Origin: Bacteroides caecimuris
Lineage (GTDB): Bacteria > Bacteroidota > Bacteroidia > Bacteroidales > Bacteroidaceae
DNA length: 64,000 nucleotides
Direction: 5' to 3'
Assembly: GCF_001688725.2 (NCBI RefSeq)
Contig: NZ_CP015401.2
Span: 4,038,001-4,102,000 of the forward strand
The notes under the pieces are model-generated. The model did not search any database, was not told where the DNA came from, and worked only from the letters and a program-made list of their open reading frames with translations. The translations under genes and the position numbers were made by a program. Positions 32,420 to 41,996 of this stretch are shown one piece after another. Position 1 is the first letter of the stretch. The number at the start of each line of letters is the position of its first letter.

Positions 32420-32438
32420 TATATTTGTTTTACATTTG
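32420..32438 (+). promoter_or_regulatory. two -7 boxes before the TPR-kinase-like gene
   Basis: TATATTTG (32420-32427) and TACATTTG (32431-32438) both match the -7 consensus, 11 bases apart, within 42 bases of the ATG at 32462. Either or both may be used. Confidence 0.45.
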
Positions 32439-32461
32439 TAACAAATAAATAAATTCTAAAT

Positions 32462-34015
32462 ATGAGAAAATCGATCATAGCAATTTTAATGACAGTTTGT
32501 TTGAGTATAATGACTTATGCTCAAACTCCCCGAGACAGAGCCACGGAATTAAAGGAACAAGCACAAAGCAGTCTCAATCAAAAAGATTACATCAAAGCAC
32601 GCTACTTATTCAAAAAGGCATACGAAGCATTTGCAACTCGCGAGAACTATCCACAGGCAATAGAATGCGGCATTCAGGCTAATGCTTTATACGTCAGAGA
32701 GAACTTTTACAAAGAAGGGTTCGAGCTTTGCCGTGATATGGACCAACTTATATGGGCCGGAGAACAAAATCAGAAGAAAGTCTTTTATGACCTCCGCTTC
32801 CTCGTGAACAAGGAACGGTTGCAGATGTACACGGCACTGAAAAATCCAGCTCAGGCAAAAACACAGCTTAATAAACTGGAAGAAACCGCTAACCTTGCCA
32901 AGAATGACTCACTGACAGAGGTTTTACTGTATACAAAAGCCAACTATTACTATACATTTAACCAAAACACACAAGGTGATGCCTGTTTCCGCAAGCTGAT
33001 TAATCAATATAAGGAAAAGAAAGACTATGCCAAAGTGAATGATTGCTACAAGAACCTTATCAGAATTGCCCGCAAAGCCAATAATGCCCCTTTAATGGAA
33101 CGCACCTATGAAAGCTACAACGTATGGACAGATTCTGTGAAAGCGCTGACAGCTCAAGACGAACTGAATGTACTGAAAAGGAAATATGACGAAAGCCAAC
33201 TGACCATTCAAGAAAAAGACGACACGCTATCAGCCAAACAATACATCATTATAGGTCTGTGTGTTCTTGTAGCCATCCTCGTTGCCGGACTGGCAATACT
33301 GGCTGCCATACTACTGAAATTTATCGCCGGTAACCGCAAATTAAAGAAAAGTGTGAAGATTGCCAATGAGCATAACGAACTAAAAACCCAATTTATACAG
33401 AACATATCTGCACAGATGGAGCCGACTTTGAATACATTGGCTACTTCTGCGAATGAGCTTTTACAGAAAGCCCCGCAAGAAGCGAGCCAAATGCAGAGCC
33501 AGGTCGCTGCTCTAAAGAAATTCAGCGATGATATCCAGGAACTGTCTTCATTAGAGAATTCATTAACCGAACTCTATGAACTGGGTGAAATCAACGTAGG
33601 TACTTTCTGCGAAAATGTAATGGACAAGGTGAAGGAGCATATAAAAATAGATGTTACTCCTTCAGTCAACGCCCCCAAACTTCAGGTAAAGACAAACAAG
33701 GAGCAACTGGAACGTATCCTTCTCTACTTACTGAGAAATGCAGCCTTCTACACCGAACAAGGACGTATCAGCCTTGAGTTCAAGAAACGTGGTGCACACA
33801 CTCATCAGTTTATCGTAACGGATACGGGAATCGGTATTCCGGCAGAGCAACAGGAAAATATTTTCAAGCCTTTCACGGAAGTGAAAGACCTCACTACAGG
33901 AGATGGATTAGGCTTACCAATCTGCTCACTTATCGCTGCAAAAATGAATGGTAGCCTGACGCTAGATACTGGCTATACCAAAGGAACCCGTTTCATATTG
34001 GAACTTCACGTGTAA
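32462..34015 (+). CDS. TPR sensor with histidine-kinase-like domain lacking phosphoacceptor His
   Basis: 517 residues: signal peptide 1-20 (cleavage near AYA-Q), TPR-like helices about 24-230, one membrane helix 261-289, a DHp-like helix pair 300-375, and HATPase_c 400-517 (N box LLRNAAFY at 422-429, DTGIGIP 454-460, NIFKPF 466-471, GDGLGLPIC 480-488). In the H box the usual NMSHEIRTPL reads NISAQMEPTL (314-323), so Ala317 stands where the phosphorylated His should be. ATP-binding motifs look intact. It may be a pseudokinase or bind a partner; canonical autophosphorylation at this site is impossible. Confidence 0.85.
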   Translation: MRKSIIAILMTVCLSIMTYAQTPRDRATELKEQAQSSLNQKDYIKARYLFKKAYEAFATRENYPQAIECGIQANALYVRENFYKEGFELCRDMDQLIWAGEQNQKKVFYDLRFLVNKERLQMYTALKNPAQAKTQLNKLEETANLAKNDSLTEVLLYTKANYYYTFNQNTQGDACFRKLINQYKEKKDYAKVNDCYKNLIRIARKANNAPLMERTYESYNVWTDSVKALTAQDELNVLKRKYDESQLTIQEKDDTLSAKQYIIIGLCVLVAILVAGLAILAAILLKFIAGNRKLKKSVKIANEHNELKTQFIQNISAQMEPTLNTLATSANELLQKAPQEASQMQSQVAALKKFSDDIQELSSLENSLTELYELGEINVGTFCENVMDKVKEHIKIDVTPSVNAPKLQVKTNKEQLERILLYLLRNAAFYTEQGRISLEFKKRGAHTHQFIVTDTGIGIPAEQQENIFKPFTEVKDLTTGDGLGLPICSLIAAKMNGSLTLDTGYTKGTRFILELHV

Positions 34016-34059
34016 ATTTTGCATAAAGGGATTGCCTGAAAAGTTCTAAAAACGAAAAC

Positions 34060-34093
34060 TCACCCACGCTACAACTATCTGTAACGTGGGTGA
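34060..34093. terminator. bidirectional terminator between the kinase-like and GH105 genes
   Basis: TCACCCACG pairs with CGTGGGTGA, with an inner TACA/TGTA pair. On the minus strand it is followed by GTTTTCGTTTTT, so it ends the PUL operon; it also ends the plus-strand gene. Confidence 0.75.
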
Positions 34094-34159
34094 ATTTGCA
34101 AAAAGAGACTTTTTAGACACCCTCTTATTGAGGAATTTAAACAGGTTCTAACCAAATTA

Positions 34160-35818
34160 CTATTCCAACAAAGCAATCGTACACCAAAGATAAGGAGCCT
34201 GTCCGTGATAATCGCCCGTATTACGCCGACGGTCATAATAATACTGCATATCATCCTTTTTGTTAGTACCGACACATACCTCACGCACCTTTCCATCCGG
34301 ATTGATATAAGTAAGCATCGACAGCCATGCTTTCCGAGCAAATTCACCGTATTCTTTCATCGACAACCAACCGTATTTCACACCTGTAATAAATGCATAC
34401 GCAAACATGGCCGATCCCGAGGTTTCTATCCAACAATCCGATTTATCAATCAACTGTCTCCACATACCTTCTTCAGTCTGATACCTCTTTAAACTTGCCA
34501 TCATAGTTTGAAAACCTTGCAGGATACGAAGATAGTACGGACTTGATTCCGACAAATGACGAAGTATTTCGACCATCCCCGCAGCTACCCATCCGTTGCC
34601 ACGTCCCCAAAAGTAAGGGGCATCCGATGCATGATAGAAAAGACCGTTCGAACGTTGCAGTTTATCCAAATACATCTCCATTTCTTTTGCCGCCCGTTCC
34701 ACATACTTCATATCGCCAGTTACTTTATAGGCATGCATCTGTATAATGGGAATCATATACATATCGTCAATCCATAAACGAGTTTGCCAGCTATACCCCT
34801 TCTCTGCCCATGACTTCGCACTTGCACTTGCATTTTCCGGTACTTCCCATTGGGTATCTGCATAAGGCATACCCATTTCACGATATCGTTCGTCTTTAGT
34901 GATCAGATACAAGGTCAGAGGAAGACTACCGAACATATTCCGGTCCACATGATCCATCCCAGGCAACAAATCCTTATCTGTCGTGAAAAAAGGTTCAAAT
35001 CCTGTTATCAAAGGCAACAGCAACTCATCATCTTTTACTGCATCTGCGTATTTCAACGCACCATTCCAAGTAAAGGTTTCGGCATAACTAAGTGTTTTTC
35101 CACTATGTTTGCCTTTCGCAAAAAGGTTTCCCAAACGCTTGCCTATCTCTTTAGGAGTGCTTCCCACCGGAAAATCCATAAGCAACGGAGAGTCAATCGT
35201 ACGTTTGGTCTGTAACGTCCATTCCAAAAGTTCTACCCCCTTGCCGCCTTGATTGCGATGAATAGTCAATTTATAATATTGATACGCCTCTTCATTGACT
35301 AATGCCAGCAACTTTTTCTCTGATTTTCCAAATGTCTGCCGAACCCTATTATCCAGCTCTGTCCATTTTTCATTATTATTCGAACCATAAAGAGACCAGG
35401 CAACAGGTGCATTCCCTTCTTTATCTCCGGTTGCCATAATCGAATAATAACGTACCGTAACGGGGTCTTTCCCCTTCCAAATAATAGAAACAGCAGTATT
35501 GGGAGTGTAAAAAGACGTTGTCCAGTCTCCGTCAACCAAATTGCTAATATCTTTTCCTTCAGGGGAATCATCATACTCAGGAGAGATAGTACCCTCTGTC
35601 GGCATATTATAATTATCTGCCTTCAACTGATACACATAGGTGTATTTTTCTTTTTCGTCATTTCCTGCACCCTCCTGGGTCGGTGGTACAGTTTCTTCAT
35701 CACTGGAGCAGCTATACAACATACCACCTGATGTCAATATCAGGAATATGCAATACAGTGCTTTCGCTATATCATGCAGCCAACGATCGTTTTTCATTTT
35801 ATACATCTTATTTTTCAT
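34160..35818 (-). CDS. GH105 unsaturated rhamnogalacturonyl/glucuronyl hydrolase lipoprotein with F5/8C-like domain
   Basis: 552 residues from MKNKMYKMKNDRW at 35818, which overlaps the upstream stop by one base (TAATG); an earlier Met would lie inside the upstream gene. Lipoprotein signal to LYSCSSDEE. Residues about 65-190 form an F5/8-type C (CBM32-like) fold (NLVDGDWTTSFYTPNT, YGSNNNEKWTELD). The C-terminal 340 residues are a GH105 (alpha/alpha)6 barrel: RLWIDDMYMIP with the catalytic Asp, FWGRGNGWVAAGM, and DCWIETSGSAMFAYAF. GH105 removes unsaturated uronic acids left by polysaccharide lyases. Paralogue of the GH105 at 57733. Confidence 0.85.
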   Translation of the reverse strand: MKNKMYKMKNDRWLHDIAKALYCIFLILTSGGMLYSCSSDEETVPPTQEGAGNDEKEKYTYVYQLKADNYNMPTEGTISPEYDDSPEGKDISNLVDGDWTTSFYTPNTAVSIIWKGKDPVTVRYYSIMATGDKEGNAPVAWSLYGSNNNEKWTELDNRVRQTFGKSEKKLLALVNEEAYQYYKLTIHRNQGGKGVELLEWTLQTKRTIDSPLLMDFPVGSTPKEIGKRLGNLFAKGKHSGKTLSYAETFTWNGALKYADAVKDDELLLPLITGFEPFFTTDKDLLPGMDHVDRNMFGSLPLTLYLITKDERYREMGMPYADTQWEVPENASASAKSWAEKGYSWQTRLWIDDMYMIPIIQMHAYKVTGDMKYVERAAKEMEMYLDKLQRSNGLFYHASDAPYFWGRGNGWVAAGMVEILRHLSESSPYYLRILQGFQTMMASLKRYQTEEGMWRQLIDKSDCWIETSGSAMFAYAFITGVKYGWLSMKEYGEFARKAWLSMLTYINPDGKVREVCVGTNKKDDMQYYYDRRRNTGDYHGQAPYLWCTIALLE

Positions 35819-37365
35819 TATTTTCCTTCTAGTTCCAGTACAGCCAAACGAGCCAACATCTCGACAAAAGCTCCTTCGTGCAGGACTTGCCAAGAAGAAT
35901 TGGTTTTACCGATAAAATAATTATTACTCAGCAGATTAGTTGTTTGGTTCCGGCATTCTGACATCCAAGCTTGCAACATACTCTTCTCGAATGCAGTGAC
36001 ATAATCCCTTCTTCCATCAATCTTATACAGTTCAAGGAAACCACGAAACAATATAGAATAAAACCAGACATGATCTCCATTTATACGGTAGAACCTTTCT
36101 CCCAGTTCTTTTGAGTCATACAAGGTGAACCACTTACTGTGGGCTGAACGGGCAATCCGCTGCGCTTCATTCAGATATTGTTGTTCTCCTGTTATCTTGT
36201 ACAATAAACAAGCTGCCTGCATTGGCTGACCGGAATTGTAACTATACTTACTTTTACCTATAGTCATCGAAGGAGTAATATTATCATAGAAAAGGTGATC
36301 ACTCGGATCTTGCATGTATTGTATCAACCATGCATAAAATTCTTTAGCTTTATCCAGATACTTCTGTTCTTTGGTTATCTGATATAATTTACATCCCAGT
36401 ACTGCTGCCGGTGCGGTAGAACATGTATGTTTATTACTGTATGCCGGTATCTCCCTCCAAAGAATACCACCGCCACATGAACTGGTATTTCCCACCATCA
36501 AATAATCCCAAACCATTTTCGCCTTCTCCAGAAAACGATTTTCCTTTGTCTGTTCATACAGTTCCGCCATATCCAGACCGATCCAGACATTATCGTCATA
36601 ATATCTTTCATTTCCGTTTTGCGGATAAACAGCGTAAGCGCTGCGCTTGTTGTCAGTTGTGATGAAACGGTTAATACTGTTAAACATACGATCAGTCAAA
36701 TCTGCATATTTTTTTTCATAAGCAGATACCCCAACAGAAGCTCCACGCAAAGCTACATAGCCAGAAAACCCCGCTCCTTGGTCCCAGACTACGGCATCTC
36801 CATCCCAATAAGGTCCGGTAGCAAGCGGATATTTTGTATTCCAACAGTCACGTGCAGACTTTCCGAAGCAAAGATTCATCAACGAAGTCATCAGGATGTC
36901 AGCCCTTTCCAAGAAACGGGTTCTCACCACTTCTTCTTCACGGAGCGGTGTAGCAGTGACCGCCGACTTCTCCGAGCGTCTCCCATAATTATCAACAGCA
37001 ACGGCAGTCACAATATATGTTCCTGGTTCAGAAACAACAATTAACAGTGAACCAACCCTTTCTGTAGTAATGCGTATGTTCTTTTTTACTGTGTTCTCAG
37101 GTTTATCTCCCTCTAACAAATAAGAGATCTCTACAGAGATAGCTCCGACAGGATTAGTCCAGCTTACTTTCAATTCATTCGCTCTCTCCGTTTTCTCCGC
37201 CACAAGATTGGTAACTGGAGGTACTGTTTTTTGCCCCTGTCCATCCTGCTTTCCATCATCTATTTCATCCGTAATAGGCGAGTCGCCTCCACCACATGCT
37301 CCTAATAATGCAGATAGGAGAAAGAAACAGATGCCTAACAGTATATTAAATCGGATATTTTTCAT
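35818..37365 (-). CDS. GH76-like glycosidase lipoprotein with N-terminal FN3-like domain
   Basis: 515 residues. Lipoprotein signal ALLGACGGGDS. Residues about 48-135 form an FN3-like domain (VTNLVAEKTERANELKVSWTN..., PGTYIVTAVAVDNYGRRSEKS), shared with the neighbouring GH43. The remainder is an (alpha/alpha)6 barrel with YYDDNVWIGLDMAELYEQT, matching the catalytic DD segment of GH76 (endo-alpha-1,6-mannanase family). Family members act on yeast-type mannan, but this PUL otherwise looks pectin-like or acidic, so the specificity may differ. Other GH88/GH105-like families are possible. Confidence 0.7.
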   Translation of the reverse strand: MKNIRFNILLGICFFLLSALLGACGGGDSPITDEIDDGKQDGQGQKTVPPVTNLVAEKTERANELKVSWTNPVGAISVEISYLLEGDKPENTVKKNIRITTERVGSLLIVVSEPGTYIVTAVAVDNYGRRSEKSAVTATPLREEEVVRTRFLERADILMTSLMNLCFGKSARDCWNTKYPLATGPYWDGDAVVWDQGAGFSGYVALRGASVGVSAYEKKYADLTDRMFNSINRFITTDNKRSAYAVYPQNGNERYYDDNVWIGLDMAELYEQTKENRFLEKAKMVWDYLMVGNTSSCGGGILWREIPAYSNKHTCSTAPAAVLGCKLYQITKEQKYLDKAKEFYAWLIQYMQDPSDHLFYDNITPSMTIGKSKYSYNSGQPMQAACLLYKITGEQQYLNEAQRIARSAHSKWFTLYDSKELGERFYRINGDHVWFYSILFRGFLELYKIDGRRDYVTAFEKSMLQAWMSECRNQTTNLLSNNYFIGKTNSSWQVLHEGAFVEMLARLAVLELEGK

Positions 37366-37385
37366 GATATTTCCAGTTTATAGGG

Positions 37386-38705
37386 TTACTTTATTCTCAC
37401 AGGTTCAATCGTTTCTCCTGTGATACTAATTACTCCTTTATCGGAGATATTGAAGTTACTGATATAAGAAGTACGAGGTCCTACACTAGTCTCACTCGCA
37501 TGAGCATGAAAAATATATTTATAACTTCCATCGGCACAGACAAACGGTGCTCCATGTCCTGTGCCAACTAGTCCTACAGACTTAGCCGCCTCTTTGTCTC
37601 TTCGGAGAATCGGATTTCCGCTATATTTAGTCCAAGGTCCCTTGGGCGAAGTTGCCGTAGCATAGCCCACCGCATAATCCTTACTCTCATAGTGATTGGC
37701 CGAGTAAATCAGATAATAAGTATCTCCTTTCTTCAACAACGAAGGTCCTTCGGTTACTTTTGCTTGTTTTTTCTCCCACTCATCGGTGACACTTATACAT
37801 TTAGTCAGTGTTTCCTTTTTTATGCTAGTCAAGTCATCATTCATCTCCGCCACCCAAATCACATTACCGTCAGTAAATCGTACATAATAAAGATAGGGAG
37901 TCCCATCGTCATCAATAAATAACGAGGTGTCAATTCCTTTCTCATCTGCCACAATAGGCTTCTTTTCCCTCTGTACAAAGGGACCTTCCGGACTTGTTGA
38001 AATAGCCGCACATATATGTTCATCTACAGAATAAAACATATAAAACAGATTTTTCGATTTCACATAGTACACTTCCGGCGCCCAGTACCATCTTGCCCCC
38101 CAAGAGTTTTCAGGCGACAACGCCTTCGTTTCATTTCGCTTCCAATGCTTCAGATCGTCTGATATATATACCTCAAAACCATTAACACGGGTACCATACG
38201 CATAGTATTTACCTTCATGGTATAACACAAAAGGATCGGCAATCGGCAATTTATACTCTGCTATTATATCCGGATCAATCGCGTCTTTTTCGGCTGGAGT
38301 AGCTGAAATCGTCACTTTCTCGGAACGATTACCATAATTATCAATGGCTACAGCAGCAATTTGGTAGGTTCCAAACTCTAGCAATTGGAGTGTATATTTA
38401 CTATTTTTCTCACCATATACACGCACATTAGTAATCAAGGGGATGCCTCCGCCACCTACTTCTAAAGCATAAGAAATCTCTACTAATACTGCATCTGAAG
38501 GATTTTTCCATTTCAGTTGCAATTCATTAGCTTTTGATGTGGCAGCAGCAGTAAATTCAGTAATCGGGTCCATGCTACCCTCTTGACCATTTCCACTTTC
38601 CGTATTTTTCCCTTCATCCAATGCTTTTTTATTGTCATCATTACATGACACCAAGCATGTCATCCCTATAATAAACAAAATATTGAGGAGTATTCCTTTT
38701 CTCAT
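37386..38705 (-). CDS. GH43 glycosidase lipoprotein with N-terminal FN3-like domain
   Basis: 439 residues. Lipoprotein signal CLVSCNDDNK. An FN3-like domain (about 48-138: TSKANELQLKWKNPSDAVLVEISYAL, TYQIAAVAIDNYGNRSEK) precedes a five-bladed propeller with the GH43 catalytic set: base Asp157 (IADPFVLY), pKa-modulating Asp259 (GIDTSLFID), acid Glu319 (VTEGPSLL). GH43 enzymes release arabinose, xylose or galactose. Lies 20 bases upstream of the GH76-like gene in the same operon; a terminator separates it from the SusCDE block. Confidence 0.85.
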   Translation of the reverse strand: MRKGILLNILFIIGMTCLVSCNDDNKKALDEGKNTESGNGQEGSMDPITEFTAAATSKANELQLKWKNPSDAVLVEISYALEVGGGGIPLITNVRVYGEKNSKYTLQLLEFGTYQIAAVAIDNYGNRSEKVTISATPAEKDAIDPDIIAEYKLPIADPFVLYHEGKYYAYGTRVNGFEVYISDDLKHWKRNETKALSPENSWGARWYWAPEVYYVKSKNLFYMFYSVDEHICAAISTSPEGPFVQREKKPIVADEKGIDTSLFIDDDGTPYLYYVRFTDGNVIWVAEMNDDLTSIKKETLTKCISVTDEWEKKQAKVTEGPSLLKKGDTYYLIYSANHYESKDYAVGYATATSPKGPWTKYSGNPILRRDKEAAKSVGLVGTGHGAPFVCADGSYKYIFHAHASETSVGPRTSYISNFNISDKGVISITGETIEPVRIK

Positions 38706-38794
38706 ACCTTTCCTTTTAAAAGAAGTAAATAATTAGGTTAAAAAAGGAGAAGACTTAAACAGATAAACCCTCTCCCTATAAGTTTTATTAGAAT

Positions 38795-38837
38795 AAAAAA
38801 GGGGAGAACCTTCCTATCACATAGATAGAATCCCCCC
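38795..38837 (-). terminator. intrinsic terminator inside the PUL operon
   Basis: On the minus strand GGGGGGA...CTATC pairs with GATAG...TCTCCCC and is followed by six T's. It lies between the DUF1735/4973 lipoprotein gene and the GH43, so it may cause partial termination that keeps susCD transcripts above the enzyme transcripts. Confidence 0.7.
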
Positions 38838-38868
38838 CAATATTTATAAGAGCTAAACAAACTTCAGT

Positions 38869-39876
38869 TTACCACTGAATCTGCTGATCTTCGTCAGGAA
38901 TCAAAGTATTCAAATTACGCTGCATTGCCAAAGAACCTTCTACCACGTATTCAAGCTTTGTACCAGGGACAGTTGTATAATCCTTAAAAGAGTAATATAA
39001 ATAAAGAGTAATATAAATCTTCTTCAGATAAGGCTTTAACTCATCCATCTCTTCATTCATTGTAAAAGTGCACGCCTTTTTTTCATCAAGTTCTAACTCA
39101 ATCTCTGGATTATCAGACCATACTTCTAACAATTTAGAATCTGTACCTTTTTCCGGAAAACGGATAAACACTTTGTACTGTTTGCGATCAAGATAATCTA
39201 TATCTCTTGTACCTGCATAGATAAAAATTGTCCTATCATCTACCACAAACGCTCTTTGCGAGGATATAGTGAAAGGATTTTTCACATCAGGTTTAAGAAA
39301 AATTCGATATTGGGCTGCATCATACGTTCCTGAATAATCATTAAATGGAAGTAGTCTCAACATAGCTCTACGATAATACTTACGTAGATTTGCCTGATAA
39401 TCATAAGATTGATCATCTAATATCTGTATAGGTAGCACCCATTTATCTGCCTGATCAAGCGTCTCATCTAATTTAAATTCAATCGGCAATGTTGTCAAAC
39501 ATTCACCAGCCGGCATTTCCACAGACTCTGGCATACTATAATACTTATTTGGCAACTGCTGGAAATAAAGTTCTTCACGATGTCCATATTGTTCTATATT
39601 TAACCGTTCCAAAGTATCAGGATCTAGACCAAAATGAATTGTATGAGATTTGCCAGTCAAAGTAGACCCACTCATAATAACCGGAAGATCATATTTTACC
39701 ACTCCACCTGGCTTAAAACGTACGTATGTCGTAGTTACTCCCTGGGCATTAACATTCGCCTTAAAAGATGCCATATATGAATATTGCTCATCTTCCCATT
39801 CTTTATTACAAGCAGTGCAACAAATAGTCAACACTATGCCTAAAATTAAATAATATATATTCCTCATTTTATTCAA
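38869..39876 (-). CDS. SusE-position surface lipoprotein (DUF1735/DUF4973)
   Basis: 335 residues. Lipoprotein signal LTICCTACNKEWEDEQ. An N-terminal DUF1735-like beta region (about 40-160) is followed by a C-terminal DUF4973-like domain ending TTVPGTKLEYVVEGSLAMQRNLNT, then PDEDQQIQW, a strongly recurring tail in Bacteroides PUL proteins. Placed directly after SusD, it is most likely a surface glycan-binding protein (SGBP) helping SusCD bind polysaccharide at the outer membrane. Start MNKMRN or MRN three codons later. Confidence 0.75.
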   Translation of the reverse strand: MNKMRNIYYLILGIVLTICCTACNKEWEDEQYSYMASFKANVNAQGVTTTYVRFKPGGVVKYDLPVIMSGSTLTGKSHTIHFGLDPDTLERLNIEQYGHREELYFQQLPNKYYSMPESVEMPAGECLTTLPIEFKLDETLDQADKWVLPIQILDDQSYDYQANLRKYYRRAMLRLLPFNDYSGTYDAAQYRIFLKPDVKNPFTISSQRAFVVDDRTIFIYAGTRDIDYLDRKQYKVFIRFPEKGTDSKLLEVWSDNPEIELELDEKKACTFTMNEEMDELKPYLKKIYITLYLYYSFKDYTTVPGTKLEYVVEGSLAMQRNLNTLIPDEDQQIQW

Positions 39877-39889
39877 TTATCTAAAAAGG

Positions 39890-41986
39890 TTATTCAGGGT
39901 TTGTCCACCCAGGATTCTGAACCAAATTCACATTGTGTTTCAACTCAGTATGGGCAATCGGACAAAGCCACATTTTCTCAGCAAAAATAGTAGGTAACGA
40001 CGTACACATCACAGGCGTATGAAATTGATCAGCCATATCCTTTGATGCTAACATGTTACAACCATACACAGGGACTGTCTCTTCCACAGGTGCATCTAGC
40101 CAACGACGTAAATCCCAATAACGGTGCCCTTCGGCAAAGAATTCAATCTGACGTTCACGTTTTAACATCGTTCGAAATTCATCTGGATTATCATAAGCAG
40201 TTTCATGCCCCTTAACTTTATCATAATCAGGCAATCCTGCGCGAATACGAACAGGACGTATCCCCTTCTTCATTTCAGCAATGTCACGTTTCACAGAATG
40301 CATTTTATTACCATCCCAAGAAGGAATCTCATACGAACCCGTCAGTTCATTCAATGCTTCTGCATAAATTAACAATATCTCTGCATAACGAATGGCCGGA
40401 TCTGCTTTATGCTCAATACGAGTAACATCATACGAATTTTTCTGCGTATAGCTAATGTCATTCGGGTGCACATATTTCTTAATGCCAATACCGGTACGAA
40501 GCCAATAGGAAGAGTTCGCATATCCATTACTACCACCACGATAGTAGAATACTTGTATATTTTTCTGTTCATCATGAGTGTTATCATTCAATGCATTTAA
40601 CAAATGCCATGTACTTCCATTATAGCCTACTGATGCATAAAAACGAGGCTCACGTCGCACATATTGTTTAGACACACCAACCCCCAACGGACCCAGTTCA
40701 GGATAATCGACTAATTCTTTCTCCTTTACATACCCCTCTGCTCTTGGCCGGGAATCATAACGACCTTTATATCCATCAAACTCCTTATACACATCATTCA
40801 TCCCCGGACAATTAGTACCATCATTCATATAGTAAGCATCACATTGCTTCTGAGTCATACCCTGTGAACCATATCCACCAGCACCATTACGTGGAAGTTG
40901 GTGAACGACCATAATATCCACACTTTCACGGCTTTGATTATCGCCTCGAGTAAAGATTAGCTCTTCATTCTGACTTACTATAATACTGCCATCAAACATT
41001 TCACGATATGATTGAAAAGGATCAATATTCTTCCAACCATTTGGCCAAGACTGATCTGAAAATTCATCATCATGTGGCGGAGCAATTGTTGCCGGATATG
41101 CTATATCACCAGCATTGCTATTGAAATAAGCCACATGTATGCCATAAATATTCAAATCCATCACATCCTTAGCAGCAGCTGCTGCTTTTGCCCACTTAGA
41201 CTCGTCGTAGGTTTCGGGAAGCAAACGTTTCCCATCTTTGTTTACCAAGGCTGAAGATACTACTTCTGGAGCTTTCCCATTAAACAATGGACTAGCTGCA
41301 TACAAAAGGATTTTAGCTCGTAAAGCCAAGGCAGCTCCTCTCGTCGGACGAAGCACCTCCTGTACAGAACGCTGTAATGGCAATTGCCCTGCTGCTTTTA
41401 AAAGTTCGCTAGTAATATAGTCTACACATTCGTCATACGAATTTCTCGGGTAAGCTAATTCATCATATTCTTTTGTATAGTCCACTCCCTCGTCCGGTAT
41501 AATAGGTACCGGTCCGAATGCACGAAGCATTAACCAATAATAGTAGGCCCTCAAAAAATGTGCCTGACCTTTAAAGTCTGTTATTTCTTCTTCTGTAAAT
41601 TCTTTATTTTTATCTATATTATTCAGAAATATAGCTACTTGACGAATACCCAAATAGGCATTTTTCCAAATACCGCTACTGGAATTATTAACTCCGCTTT
41701 CATCATATTGTCCACTCTTCCATTTATCATAACCACCGTCTCCATAATACATGTCATCGGCAAAGTTAAAAGGATAATCTCTCTTACTACAAACATCTTG
41801 CAAGTAACCATTACTTAAATAAAAATACCCTCTTGCCAACCACCTATTTGTGTAATCCCGATTGCTGAAAACATCCTCAATACTCATTCTTTCATCAAAT
41901 AGATAATCTGAATCTAAGTAATCAGAACACCCTACTAAAGAAGTCAACCCCACAGCAAAGGATAAAATTGTTATTATCTTTTTCAT
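39890..41986 (-). CDS. susD-like: SusD/RagB-family glycan-binding lipoprotein
   Basis: 698 residues, longer than average for SusD. Lipoprotein signal SLVGCSDYLDSDY. SusD hallmarks: GQAHFLRAYYYWLMLRAFGPVPII, ALRAKILLYAASPLFN, the C-terminal AEILLIYAEALNELTG and RERQIEFFAEGHRYWDLRRW. It caps the SusC channel at the cell surface and captures oligosaccharide. Eleven bases after susC. Confidence 0.95.
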   Translation of the reverse strand: MKKIITILSFAVGLTSLVGCSDYLDSDYLFDERMSIEDVFSNRDYTNRWLARGYFYLSNGYLQDVCSKRDYPFNFADDMYYGDGGYDKWKSGQYDESGVNNSSSGIWKNAYLGIRQVAIFLNNIDKNKEFTEEEITDFKGQAHFLRAYYYWLMLRAFGPVPIIPDEGVDYTKEYDELAYPRNSYDECVDYITSELLKAAGQLPLQRSVQEVLRPTRGAALALRAKILLYAASPLFNGKAPEVVSSALVNKDGKRLLPETYDESKWAKAAAAAKDVMDLNIYGIHVAYFNSNAGDIAYPATIAPPHDDEFSDQSWPNGWKNIDPFQSYREMFDGSIIVSQNEELIFTRGDNQSRESVDIMVVHQLPRNGAGGYGSQGMTQKQCDAYYMNDGTNCPGMNDVYKEFDGYKGRYDSRPRAEGYVKEKELVDYPELGPLGVGVSKQYVRREPRFYASVGYNGSTWHLLNALNDNTHDEQKNIQVFYYRGGSNGYANSSYWLRTGIGIKKYVHPNDISYTQKNSYDVTRIEHKADPAIRYAEILLIYAEALNELTGSYEIPSWDGNKMHSVKRDIAEMKKGIRPVRIRAGLPDYDKVKGHETAYDNPDEFRTMLKRERQIEFFAEGHRYWDLRRWLDAPVEETVPVYGCNMLASKDMADQFHTPVMCTSLPTIFAEKMWLCPIAHTELKHNVNLVQNPGWTNPE

Positions 41987-41996
41987 ATATTTTTTT

